From Streptomyces sp. CB02414 (GTDB lineage Bacteria; Actinomycetota; Actinomycetes; Streptomycetales; Streptomycetaceae), in NCBI RefSeq assembly GCF_001905385.1, contig NZ_LIPF01000007.1:248001-312000 (forward strand): a stretch of 64,000 nucleotides of DNA, given 5' to 3'. The notes under the pieces are model-generated. The model ran no database searches. It was given only the letters and a program-made list of their open reading frames with translations, and was not told the origin of the DNA. The translations under genes were made by a program, and so were the position numbers. This document shows positions 28,196-36,236 of this stretch, one piece after another (positions within the stretch are counted from its first letter, which is position 1; every line of letters starts with the position of its first letter).

Positions 28196-28329
28196 GATGC
28201 CGTGTGCCGGATGCGCGCGAACTGGAACGGACGGGGGCGCGGGCCGGTGAGGCCGCGTGAGAACGGTGCCGCTGCCCACTCCGTGCGGCCGGGCGGTGGT
28301 TGGTGGGTCATTCCCGGCGGGGCGTCGCT

Positions 28330-29328
28330 TCACCCGCGCACGGCCGCCTCCACCGCCGCGACCGCCTCCGCCAGCCCGGCGGGACGCGGCAGACCGGGCG
28401 AGGTCTGTCCCGCCCAGCCGGGACCGAGCGTCAGGACGACCGGCTTCCTGCGGGCGCCTCGCACGCCCCACTCGATCGCCGAGACGTGCTGGGCCAGCGG
28501 ACGGCTGGCCGTGGTTCGCGACTGCGCCCACAAGCCCACGGCCGCAGGCCCGGTTCTCCGTACGGCGGTCACGAGCGACTCGGCGGGCAGCGCGGCGCCG
28601 AACATGCGCACGGGAAGGCCGCGTTCGGCCAGCGCGCCGGCCAGCGCCTCCAGGGGAAGTGTGTGGTTCTCCGCGGGCACGCAGGCGAGCACCGTCAAGA
28701 CCCCTGAGCGATCGGCGGGCACCGGCGGCGTTCGCGGCCGCAGGGCGCAGGAGACGTGCCAGGACAGGAAGTGCTCGACCTCCACGTACCGCTCCCCCGA
28801 GTTCTCCCACTTCCGGCCGACCGCCTGCAGCGTCGGCATGATCACCTCCGTCCAGGCCGCGACCAGCCCGTGCTGCTCGATCGCGTCCCTCAGGAGTGCG
28901 TCCAGGGCGGTGGCGTCCAGCCGCAGGGCCGCGCGGGCGACCCCCTTGCACTCCTGGCGCACGTCGCCGAGCCCGAGGCCGGCCCCGGCCCGGCTACGGG
29001 CACGGGCCGCCGGCCGAGTGTCAGGAGCCGCGCCGTCCGAGGGCAGCGGCCTACCCGCGCCCTCCTCGTCCAAGGCCAGGCGGGCGGCCTCGGACGGCGG
29101 CAGTCCGGTGGCGGTCAGAGCGCACATGCGCTGCAAGCGTGCCAGGTCCCCGGGGGTCCAGCGGCGGTGCCTGCCACCGGTGTGAGCGGTGGGGCCAAGA
29201 CCGTAGCGGCGGTCCCAGGAGCGGATCGTCGTCGGCGCCACGCCCAGCCGCCTGGCGACCTCGCCGGTGGTAAGTCCGGCGCCGCGCGGCCCGTTCGCGC
29301 CGTCGGCCTGCGGCTTGTTCGGGTCCAT
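28330..29328 (-). CDS. litR: LitR: MerR-type light regulator with B12-binding domain
   Basis: A 332-residue protein. Residues 15-85 are a MerR helix-turn-helix (LTTGEVARRLGVAPTTIRSW, DRRYGLGPTAHTGGRHRRWT). A helical B12-cap follows, with WENSGERYVEVEH, close to the W-x9-E-H motif of CarH/LitR but with ten residues between Trp and Glu. The Rossmann-like half has PAENHTLPLEAL at the ligand-loop position. In Streptomyces coelicolor LitR controls litS and carotenoid genes in response to light. Divergent from litS with 157 bases between. Confidence 0.9.
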   Translation of the reverse strand: MDPNKPQADGANGPRGAGLTTGEVARRLGVAPTTIRSWDRRYGLGPTAHTGGRHRRWTPGDLARLQRMCALTATGLPPSEAARLALDEEGAGRPLPSDGAAPDTRPAARARSRAGAGLGLGDVRQECKGVARAALRLDATALDALLRDAIEQHGLVAAWTEVIMPTLQAVGRKWENSGERYVEVEHFLSWHVSCALRPRTPPVPADRSGVLTVLACVPAENHTLPLEALAGALAERGLPVRMFGAALPAESLVTAVRRTGPAAVGLWAQSRTTASRPLAQHVSAIEWGVRGARRKPVVLTLGPGWAGQTSPGLPRPAGLAEAVAAVEAAVRG

Positions 29329-29346
29329 CCGGCCACCATACGACGC

Positions 29347-29364
29347 ACAAACGACGCGTGTTGT
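29347..29364. promoter_or_regulatory. Possible LitR operator between litR and litS
   Basis: In the divergent litR-litS spacer, ACAAACGACGCGTGTTGT forms an imperfect inverted repeat whose outer arms are ACAA and TTGT. Its position between the two genes would allow control of both. No experiment or consensus comparison supports it beyond position and symmetry. Confidence 0.3.
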
Positions 29365-29485
29365 CTGCGTCCTCTCCTCTCACAAGACTCGACCGTACGA
29401 GCCGTTGGCGACGGCGAACGCCGTCCCGGCCGCTCCGCGGGCCGCCTTACCCCGCGTACAGCGCAGACGGCAGGAGGAACAGGTC

Positions 29486-30097
29486 ATGACCACGCACTCG
29501 CGGCACACGGCAGTACGCCACGAGGCCCCTCGCCCGACCGCCGACGCCGAGGACCACCTCGTCCGTGGCCTGCTCGCCGCGGACGAGAACGCCTTCGCGG
29601 CCGTCTACCGGCGCTGGGGTGCGCTCGTGCACACGATGGCCATCCGCTCCCTCGGTGACGCCCACGAGGCCGAGGACGTGACCCAGCAGGTGTTCCTGGG
29701 CGCCTGGCGCGGGCGCAACGGATACCACCCGGAGAAGGGTCCTCTGGGCAGCTGGCTCGTCGGCATCACCCGTCGCAAGATCGTCGACGCCCTGGCGGCC
29801 AGGACGAAGCGCCTCACCCTGATCGACACCGTCGCCCATCGTGCCGTCGGGTGGCACCACGACGACGCCGCGCCGGGCGAGGTCCTGGACCGGGTGCTCC
29901 TCGTCGACGCGCTGTCCCGGCTGCCGAGCGGCCAGCGCGAGGTGCTGTGCCTGGCCTTCTACGAGGACCTCACCCAGGCCCAGATCGCCGAGCGCACCGG
30001 CATGCCCCTGGGCACCGTCAAGAGTCACACCCGGCGCGGCCTGCTCCGACTGCGCGCAGGCATCGAACAGGGCCGTGCCGAGGAGAACGCCGCGTAA
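29486..30097 (+). CDS. litS: LitS-like ECF sigma factor
   Basis: A 203-residue ECF sigma factor. Region 2 is at 25-95 (NAFAAVYRRWGALVHTMAIR; HEAEDVTQQVFLGAWRGRNG) and region 4 at 140-195 (LPSGQREVLCLAFYEDLTQA, LGTVKSHTRRGLLRLRAGI). AGGAGG precedes the ATG by nine bases. The divergent B12-type MerR gene identifies it as the LitS partner, which in S. coelicolor drives carotenoid, photolyase and lit promoters. No anti-sigma gene follows. Confidence 0.88.
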   Translation: MTTHSRHTAVRHEAPRPTADAEDHLVRGLLAADENAFAAVYRRWGALVHTMAIRSLGDAHEAEDVTQQVFLGAWRGRNGYHPEKGPLGSWLVGITRRKIVDALAARTKRLTLIDTVAHRAVGWHHDDAAPGEVLDRVLLVDALSRLPSGQREVLCLAFYEDLTQAQIAERTGMPLGTVKSHTRRGLLRLRAGIEQGRAEENAA

Positions 30098-30128
30098 CCG
30101 CTGGACCGGCGAACGGACACCGGTCTGG

Positions 30129-31886
30129 CTAGAAGGGCTCGGCTGCCCGCAGGAGGCTCTGCGGAAGATACGGGGATTCGACGCGGACGGCCCAGCCGCG
30201 GCGGCGGGCGTGGCAGGCCAGGGCGAGGGCGTCGAGGTTGACGGCGGCGTCCGGGTCGGTCGCGCGGTCGGCGACCTCGTAATAGGCCCGGTGGGCTTCG
30301 AGCGCGTCGGCCAGAGCCAGGTTGAAGCTCTCCTCGTCGCCCTCCACAAGCTGCGACAGCAGCACGGCCGGCGGCATGGCGAAGCCCCAGTCCTCGGCCT
30401 TCTCGTCCTGCTCCAGCGCCCGCCGCGCGGCCGCCTCCGGGTCGGCGCCGTTCAAGTAGGCGTGCAGGGCCTCGCGGTACGCGGCGAAGGCGGAACCGTC
30501 CGGGCGGGCGAAGGCGGGCCCGGCGAGGACCAGCGGGGCCAGGTCCTCGCGTGCGCCCGTGATCAGGGCGAGGGCGGTGGCTGTGTGCCAGGTGCCGGCG
30601 CCGGCCGCCTCGCCCCGCTCGGCCGGGTAGCGCAGTGTACGGCCGTCGATGGTCACCTCCACCTCGGTGCCCGGCTCCGCGAGGGCGACGCGGAAGACGG
30701 CCGCCCCCGTCCGGGAGGCCAGCCGAAGGTTCGCGAGCAGGGCGTCGGTGGCGCCGCCGGGGGCACCCGCACGCCACTTGAACAGGCGCTCCTGGTCGTC
30801 CATGACCCGGCCGAGCCCCGAGACGGCGAGCGGCTTCCCGTCGACGGAGGTGAACGCCTCGCGGAGGTCCTCCTCGTACCTGGCTTCGGTCTGCGGGTGC
30901 ACGCCCCGCTCGCAGTCCGGGCGCTCCACCAGCAGCGGGCCGGCGGCGAGAGCGGCGACCGCGTCCGGTCGCCGGTTCCGGCCGAACCCCGCGACCCGGG
31001 GGCCGCGGCTCTCGAAACCGGTGACCAGGGCGTGCGGGAGGTAGTCCGTTCGGACGGCAGGCGTCCAGCCCAGAGTCCGGTAGGCGAGGGCGGCAAGAGC
31101 GATGGGGACCAGCGGGAGAAGGCTGCTCGGGGAGGCTGAGGGACCGTGCAGGGCGGACTGTCTGACCAGGAGGTCGGACAGCGCGGCATCGAAGGCGTCC
31201 CGGTCCTCGTCGGCCAGAGCGCGCAGCGTGCGCAGCGCCGCGCTGTGCGTGCGGTCCAGCAGTGGCTCGCCGGTCTCCTCGGCGCGGACGCGGACACGGC
31301 CCAGGGCCGTGTCGACGGCCGCGAGCTTGGCCTGTGCGCTCGGCGGGTAGTCCTCGTCGTCGCCGGTGTCGTCCAGGACCACGGCCATCAGTCCGGTGGC
31401 GAGTTCGCCGACGGGCGTTCCCTGCGCCTGGTCGGCGAACTTCTGCCGGGCGAAGTGGAACGCCTCGCCGTGCCACTTGGCCTTGTCACGGAGGACGGAC
31501 AGGCACAGCGCGTCGATCCACTCCCCTGGCGTGACGCTCTCCTCGGGGGCGTCGCCGCCCGGGTCGTAGCTCATGCCGAAGTTCACGTAGTCCAGGAAGA
31601 CCTGGAAGGTGCAGTGCGGGTGGTACGCGGCGTAGGCGACGGCGCCGGCCGCGGCCTCGGAGGCGTCCTTGAGTGCGGCCTCGGCTTCCGGTGTGTCGAG
31701 GCCGGGGTTGTCGGCGGAGAGGGCGCCCAGGTAGTCGAGGAACTCCTCGGATATCGACTGCCATTCGTAGGTGGCCATGCGGTCGGCCCGCGACATGGAC
31801 CGCACCAGACTTCCGATCCGGTTCGTGAAGTCCTCACGTGCGGCCGACACGACGGCCCCGCCGACCTGGTGACGCTCTATCCGCAC
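30129..31886 (-). CDS. Imm49 family protein with two tandem domain copies
   Basis: A 585-residue cytosolic protein, about twice a single Imm49 domain. The ends of the two halves match: VPIALAALAYRTLGWTPAVR then TDYLPHALV near residue 290, and LDALALACHARRRGWAVRVE then SPYLPQSLL at the C-terminus. This points to internal duplication. Imm49 proteins are predicted immunity proteins of polymorphic toxin systems; no toxin gene is close by. Convergent with litS, 31 bases apart. Confidence 0.78.
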   Translation of the reverse strand: MRIERHQVGGAVVSAAREDFTNRIGSLVRSMSRADRMATYEWQSISEEFLDYLGALSADNPGLDTPEAEAALKDASEAAAGAVAYAAYHPHCTFQVFLDYVNFGMSYDPGGDAPEESVTPGEWIDALCLSVLRDKAKWHGEAFHFARQKFADQAQGTPVGELATGLMAVVLDDTGDDEDYPPSAQAKLAAVDTALGRVRVRAEETGEPLLDRTHSAALRTLRALADEDRDAFDAALSDLLVRQSALHGPSASPSSLLPLVPIALAALAYRTLGWTPAVRTDYLPHALVTGFESRGPRVAGFGRNRRPDAVAALAAGPLLVERPDCERGVHPQTEARYEEDLREAFTSVDGKPLAVSGLGRVMDDQERLFKWRAGAPGGATDALLANLRLASRTGAAVFRVALAEPGTEVEVTIDGRTLRYPAERGEAAGAGTWHTATALALITGAREDLAPLVLAGPAFARPDGSAFAAYREALHAYLNGADPEAAARRALEQDEKAEDWGFAMPPAVLLSQLVEGDEESFNLALADALEAHRAYYEVADRATDPDAAVNLDALALACHARRRGWAVRVESPYLPQSLLRAAEPF

Positions 31887-31964
31887 TGTCCCGCTCCTTG
31901 GTCAGATCTTGTGGGGACAGCGTAGGTTCGCACGTCGGGGGCGCTTCGAGGCGGGGGCACGTAC

Positions 31965-32324
31965 TCAGTGGTCGGAGTAGCTGAAGTCGCCCACGGTCCA
32001 GGCGCTGACGTCCTCGATCGCCACGCGGTACATCCCGCCCGTCTCCGGGATCCCCATCGTGCCCTGCAGGATCCGCGCGACGTGGAAGTGCAGGTGCGTG
32101 GGCGGCCCGTCCTTCTTCGCAGGGGTGTCGAATACGGCGGAGAACTCGGCCAGGTCCGCGGAGCCCGTCAGTACTTCCGACACCCTCTGCCTCCACACGG
32201 CTTCGGGAGCCAGGCGGCCGGTGAGGACGGCGCCGCTGGTGACCACGGTCAGGGACATCCGATTGCTCTGCCCGGACTCCACGAGGGCGGCGAGGGCAAC
32301 GATCAACTCGTCAGGCTTCGGCAT
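31965..32324 (-). CDS. Hypothetical protein
   Basis: A 119-residue soluble protein. It begins with a helix (DELIVALAALVESGQ), then a strand pair SLTVVTSGAVLTGRLAPEAV, then LHFHVARILQ and the end YRVAIEDVSAWTVGDFSYSD. The look is that of a small beta-barrel protein; I recognise no family. It lies 78 bases upstream of the Imm49 gene on the same strand, possibly co-transcribed. Confidence 0.7.
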   Translation of the reverse strand: MPKPDELIVALAALVESGQSNRMSLTVVTSGAVLTGRLAPEAVWRQRVSEVLTGSADLAEFSAVFDTPAKKDGPPTHLHFHVARILQGTMGIPETGGMYRVAIEDVSAWTVGDFSYSDH

Positions 32325-32781
32325 GAAACCGGATTCTATGCGCCGGCTCGGGCAGGGACGCCACCGCTCGACGGGTCATACGCAGGTCTGAGACCGCAGT
32401 TCAGATCTGGATCCCCGACGTCCTTGACGGTACTCGCTCTGATCGCTCGTGCCGGGTCCGTGGTGAAACTCAGGACTGCTGGTGAAAATCGCGGCCCGCT
32501 TCCGTGCCCTTCGCCACAGCATCGCTGCGAAGCGGCGAAGCGGCGAAGCCGAGGTGCGGTGAAATGGGCCGTCCATGTACTGATATGCGACCCGGCATCC
32601 ACGGACCAGGCGGTAGAACTGCTCCCGGTCAGGAACGAGGTGGCTGAATCGAACGGCTTTATGATCAACAGTGAACCGCCGCTTCCGCATACGCCCTCCT
32701 GTCGCCATCCCCTTGGCGACCGCGAACATCGCCGACCGAGTGGGCCGCGTCGCGGTGCCCCTGTGAAGAAAGGTGAACTCC
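32325..32781. other. Gene-free stretch with a short tandem repeat
   Basis: About 457 bases with lower GC than the rest and no convincing gene. At 32529-32553 there are back-to-back copies of gcgaagcg. A complementary-strand frame (about 32376-32690) starts with RKRRFTVDHKAVRFSHLV but has no ribosome site or family resemblance. The 3' end holds the AAAGGTG ribosome site of the YceI gene. Confidence 0.35.
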
Positions 32782-33696
32782 ATGGCCCTCGGGTTGCTAC
32801 GACGTCGACGTTCGCGCGGTGCCTCCGGTGCCGGAGCAAGCATCTCGGTCCCCCTGCCGCCCGAAGCCGGGGCGTTCGGCTTCGAGGTCGTCGATCCCAT
32901 GGGGCAGCCCATGGGCGGGGCCGAGGTCACCGTGAGCGCGGTGGAAAGTCACCGGGTGGTGACACGTGGAACCACGGACCCCAACGGCTACTTCATAGCG
33001 ACGCTGCCTCCGGGCTCCTACAGCGTCATGACTGTTGCCGAGGGTCTGTCGCCCGCCCGCGAGACCGTCGACATCACGGCCGGGGTCGCTCTGGCGCCGA
33101 AGCGCGTGGGCCTCGCGCCCGCGCGCCGACTGGAGCTCCCGACAGCCGGCACCTGGCTGTTCGACCCTCCGCACACCGCGATCCGCTTCATCGCCAAGCA
33201 CGTCGGCATGGCACATGTCCACGGCCGGTTCACGCGCTTCCAGGGAGGCATCCGCGTCGCACCGGACATGGCCGACTCACAGGTCTCGGTACGCATCGAC
33301 GCCGCCAGCATCAACACGGGTAACAACACCCGCGACAACCACCTGCGCTCCGCCGACTTCCTGGACGTCGAGCGCTACCCCTACATCGACTTCACCAGTA
33401 CCCGGTTCGCCTACCGCGGCGGGTCCAAGTGGACCCTGCACGGCACGCTCACCATGCACGGCACCAGCCGCTCCGTCGGCCTCGACACGACCTACCTCGG
33501 GATGGTCAACGGGGGCTACGAGCAGGAGCTGCGCTGTGCGGCTCTCGCCAAGGCGGAACTCCACCGGGAGGACTACACCCTCAACTGGCGTTCCATGCTG
33601 GCCCGCGGCATCGCCGTCGTCGGTCCGACCATCCAGCTGGAGATGGACGTACAGGCCATGTACCGAACCCACGACACGCCCACTCCCCCGGAGTAG
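32782..33696 (+). CDS. YceI family protein with N-terminal carboxypeptidase-regulatory-like domain
   Basis: A 304-residue protein. Residues 35-110 form a beta-sandwich of the CarboxypepD_reg type (EVVDPMGQPMGGAEVTVSAV, GYFIATLPPGSYSVMTVAEG). Residues 120-295 are YceI, a lipocalin-like barrel for long isoprenoids (WLFDPPHTAIRFIAKHVGMA, RSADFLDVERYPYIDFTSTR, GTLTMHGTSRSVGLDTTYLG). There is no signal peptide. The ATG has AAAGGTG upstream. The domain pair is common in streptomycetes; ligand unknown. Confidence 0.9.
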   Translation: MALGLLRRRRSRGASGAGASISVPLPPEAGAFGFEVVDPMGQPMGGAEVTVSAVESHRVVTRGTTDPNGYFIATLPPGSYSVMTVAEGLSPARETVDITAGVALAPKRVGLAPARRLELPTAGTWLFDPPHTAIRFIAKHVGMAHVHGRFTRFQGGIRVAPDMADSQVSVRIDAASINTGNNTRDNHLRSADFLDVERYPYIDFTSTRFAYRGGSKWTLHGTLTMHGTSRSVGLDTTYLGMVNGGYEQELRCAALAKAELHREDYTLNWRSMLARGIAVVGPTIQLEMDVQAMYRTHDTPTPPE

Positions 33697-33740
33697 ACCC
33701 ACCGGCGGAAATGCGTTGCCGCGCCGGCGCCGTGGTCGGC

Positions 33741-34262
33741 ATGCTCCATGTCGTGATCACCGAAGACGACTCCTTTGATGCCACGATCGTCATGCCGGTG
33801 AGCGTGCGCGATCTACTGCCCCGGGACCTGCCGGCGTGCGCCTGGTCCGGATCGGCCACCCACCTGCGCCACGTGGAACGCGAGTTGGTGCGCGCCGCGG
33901 CGGGCGAGGTGGACTATCTGGCCGTATGCACCCCCGTTGGTCTGCCGGTGGCGATCGGCGGCGTCGACTACCGGGTTTCCGAGGGGGCCGGGACCCTGTG
34001 GCAGCTCGCGGTGCTCCCGGCGCTCCAGTCCCGCGGCCTGGGGACCCTGCTCGTCAGAGCTGCCGAACGGCGGATCAGGGACCGCGGGCGACTCAGGGCG
34101 GAACTCGCCGTGGAGGAGGACAACGTGCGCGCCCGCGCCCTGTACGAGCGCCTGGGCTACGTCGCCTACGGCCGCGAACCCGACGCCTGGGACGAGGAAG
34201 GGCCCGACGGGTCGGTCCGCCGCCACGAGACGATGTGCGTCCTCATGCGAAGGGACCTTTGA
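33741..34262 (+). CDS. GNAT family N-acetyltransferase
   Basis: A protein of about 173 residues with WQLAVLPALQSRGLGTLLVR (acetyl-CoA loop), RAELAVEEDNVRARALYERL and GYVAYGREPDAWDEEG at the end. The start is uncertain: ATG at 33711, 33741 or 33792 are all in frame and none has a strong ribosome site. The domain itself needs only the last. It follows the YceI gene by 44 bases and may share its transcript. Confidence 0.82.
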   Translation: MLHVVITEDDSFDATIVMPVSVRDLLPRDLPACAWSGSATHLRHVERELVRAAAGEVDYLAVCTPVGLPVAIGGVDYRVSEGAGTLWQLAVLPALQSRGLGTLLVRAAERRIRDRGRLRAELAVEEDNVRARALYERLGYVAYGREPDAWDEEGPDGSVRRHETMCVLMRRDL

Positions 34263-34304
34263 GCGCCCGGAGCCGTCGGTGAGCGAGGTACATCCAGGTC
34301 GTAA

Positions 34305-34319
34305 CGACATCCATTTTCA
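34305..34319 (-). promoter_or_regulatory. Zur-box-like site upstream of the bL32 paralogue
   Basis: The complement reads TGAAAATGGATGTCG, matching the streptomycete Zur pattern TGAAAATGATTTTCA at 11 of 15 positions, with one half perfect. It ends 44 bases before the start of a zinc-free bL32 gene, a class known to be Zur-repressed in Streptomyces. A run of five A on one arm stands out against the GC-rich surroundings. Confidence 0.6.
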
Positions 34320-34363
34320 TGTACTGTCTGCCTGGAGCCCACGCTTCACATCCGGAGGACCCC

Positions 34364-34534
34364 ATGGCCGTACCCAAACGCAAGATGTCACGCAGCAACA
34401 CCCGGCACCGCCGCGCCCAGTGGAAGGCGGACACCCCGCAGCTGGTGACGGTCACGGTGGACGGTGCCCAGTACCGTGTCCCCCAGCGGCTCGCCAAGGC
34501 GTACGAGCGCGGCCTGCTCCGCCCCGAGGCCTGA
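34364..34534 (+). CDS. rpmF: Zinc-independent 50S ribosomal protein bL32 (alternative copy)
   Basis: A 56-residue protein opening with AVPKRKMSRSNTRHRRAQWK, the bL32 signature. It has no cysteine at all, so it lacks the zinc ribbon of the main bL32 and belongs to the C-minus class that replaces zinc-bound paralogues when zinc is scarce. GGAGG (34354-34358) sets the ATG start; an upstream ATG is not used. The Zur-box-like site upstream supports induction in zinc shortage. Confidence 0.93.
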   Translation: MAVPKRKMSRSNTRHRRAQWKADTPQLVTVTVDGAQYRVPQRLAKAYERGLLRPEA

Positions 34535-34559
34535 CAGCACGGCAGAGACTGCGGAACGG

Positions 34560-35093
34560 TCATGACCTGCCGTCCTCGGCGAGCGTCTTGATGCCGTGGA
34601 GGGTGGCCTCCATGCCGGCGCGCAGTTCCCGCATCCGGAAGGCGATGATCTCCTCCTCTCGGTCCGGCCGGCGTTCGAGAGCCAGGGTGACTCCGCTGCG
34701 GCCCGGTCCGATGAAGGCCGACTGCCGCAGTCGGGTGCCCTCGCCCTCGGCCTTGAGCAGGAAACGCCAGGACGCCATGCAGGTCGCCGGATCCAGTGTC
34801 GGTTCTCCGTATCGGCCGTCGGCATCCGTGACCGCCCAGGCGAACGACCGTCGCTCCTCCAGCTCGATCACGTGCGAGACGGTCCGCCACTCGCCGAGCC
34901 TCTGGTGATGGTTGTATCCCTCGAAGCGCGCGCCTACCCGAGGCCGGGTCGCGTCGTCCAGCCAAGCCACACGCCGTAGTTCGGGGCTGAGCCGGGCGGG
35001 CAGGCGTATGTCGGTCACCAATTTCCAGACCTGCGACAGGTCCGCCTCGACATGTACGTCGCAGTGCACACTCGGGCCATCGGCGAAGCGCAT
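34560..35093 (-). CDS. SRPBCC family protein (polyketide cyclase/dehydrase type)
   Basis: A 177-residue helix-grip protein: HCDVHVEADLSQVWKLVTDI opens the fold, then RVGARFEGYNHHQRLGEWRT, SFAWAVTD and the long final helix RMRELRAGMEATLHGIKTL. AGGAGG lies just before the ATG. Such proteins bind hydrophobic ligands; the specific ligand is unknown. Convergent with the bL32 gene. Confidence 0.87.
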   Translation of the reverse strand: MRFADGPSVHCDVHVEADLSQVWKLVTDIRLPARLSPELRRVAWLDDATRPRVGARFEGYNHHQRLGEWRTVSHVIELEERRSFAWAVTDADGRYGEPTLDPATCMASWRFLLKAEGEGTRLRQSAFIGPGRSGVTLALERRPDREEEIIAFRMRELRAGMEATLHGIKTLAEDGRS

Positions 35094-35155
35094 GTCGCCT
35101 CCTGAACGTCAGCGGAAGTGGGTGCACATTCTCGCAGCGCCCGGCGGCACCGCCT

Positions 35156-35677
35156 TTACCGCCGCAGACCGAGCCACTGATCGGCGCCCCAGGCCCGGAA
35201 CCGCTCCATTTCGACGAACCCCAGCTTCGCCGCGAGGCGCATCGAGCCGGCGTTGGCGGTCTGGGTGGCGAGCACCACCGGCTCACCGGGGAGGGCGCCT
35301 CCGAGCCAGTCGAGTGCCGCCGCGCACGCCTCGGCGGCGTATCCGGTCCCCCACGCCCGCGGCAGGAACAGGTAGCCGAGATCGGCCTTCCCCACAGCAG
35401 CCGGGCGGTGGTGCCCGGTTGCTCTCCTGAGCAGGACCTGGCCGATCATCGCTCCGTCGAGATCGACGACGAAGCTCCCGGGCCACCGCTCGGGCACCTC
35501 GGGCAACTCGCGCTCGAGTTCGTCGCGCGGGCGCGGTCCGCCGAGGTAGGTGTGCACGTCCGGCGATGCCAGCAGCTCGATGAACGTCGCACGGTCCCGG
35601 GCCTCGGGCTCACGCAGCACGAGTCTCTCCGTCCTGATCGGTGCGGGCGGCCAGGCGACGTCTCCGAGATCATTCAT
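35156..35677 (-). CDS. GNAT family N-acetyltransferase
   Basis: A 173-residue RimJ/L-like acetyltransferase: IRTERLVLREPEARDRATFI, DLGYLFLPRAWGTGYAAEAC (acetyl-CoA loop) and ATQTANAGSMRLAAKLGFVE. Starts at 35677 or, four codons earlier, 35689. It follows the ASCH gene by 21 bases on the same strand and is probably co-transcribed. Confidence 0.87.
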   Translation of the reverse strand: MNDLGDVAWPPAPIRTERLVLREPEARDRATFIELLASPDVHTYLGGPRPRDELERELPEVPERWPGSFVVDLDGAMIGQVLLRRATGHHRPAAVGKADLGYLFLPRAWGTGYAAEACAAALDWLGGALPGEPVVLATQTANAGSMRLAAKLGFVEMERFRAWGADQWLGLRR

Positions 35678-35698
35678 GCCGGGAGCCAATCAGCAGGT

Positions 35699-36106
35699 TC
35701 AGCGGCCAGCAAGAGCCGCCACCAGCCGGAATCGCAGGCACACCAGTGGCGTGCTGTCGTCCACCGGAGTACCGATGCCCTCCCAGAAGCGCATGTGTCC
35801 GGCCCGCCATTCGTCCAGCGACCGGTCGCCCTCCCCTTCGGCGGCGGCGTGTTCCCACGTGACACCGCCGAAGGCGGCCAGCTCGACGCCGGTGATCTCG
35901 ATCGTGGCGACGCAGTCTCCGTCGTTCCCGGCAAGCGCCAGGCGCTCACCCTCGAACTCCAGGCCCTCCGTCTCCTCGACGTACTCCGCCAGCAGCCCGG
36001 TGGTGGCGGTCTTCCGCCCGGCCAGGACGAGGCCGTTGAGCCGCTCCCGCATCTCACCGGCCGTACCGAGCTCCAGTGCCCGCATGCCGTTGATTCGTGG
36101 CCACAC
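35699..36106 (-). CDS. ASCH domain protein
   Basis: A 135-residue protein started at a GTG with GGAGGTAGGACC upstream. It has the ASCH (PUA-like) pattern: VLAGRKTATTGLLAEYVEE, a strand VATIEITGVELAAFGGVTWE and DEWRAGHMRFWEGIGTPVD. ASCH proteins bind RNA or act on modified nucleosides (YqfB-type amidohydrolases). It leads the two-gene ASCH-GNAT unit. Confidence 0.88.
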   Translation of the reverse strand: MWPRINGMRALELGTAGEMRERLNGLVLAGRKTATTGLLAEYVEETEGLEFEGERLALAGNDGDCVATIEITGVELAAFGGVTWEHAAAEGEGDRSLDEWRAGHMRFWEGIGTPVDDSTPLVCLRFRLVAALAGR

Positions 36107-36236
36107 GGTCCTACCTCCTCTTCCGGCACCGCCCCGTGCCGATCGTCACGCCCGGACAAACCTCGACGACGATAGCGCTCGTCTTCCACGACCAGAACCT
36201 CGGCGCCGGTGTGCGGGCCGCGTCGGACGCCGGCGT

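Noticed and set aside
28257..28841. Open frames on the + strand opposite litR
   Set aside because: Arg/Pro-rich shadows of the LitR B12 domain; the complementary frame has the conserved motifs.
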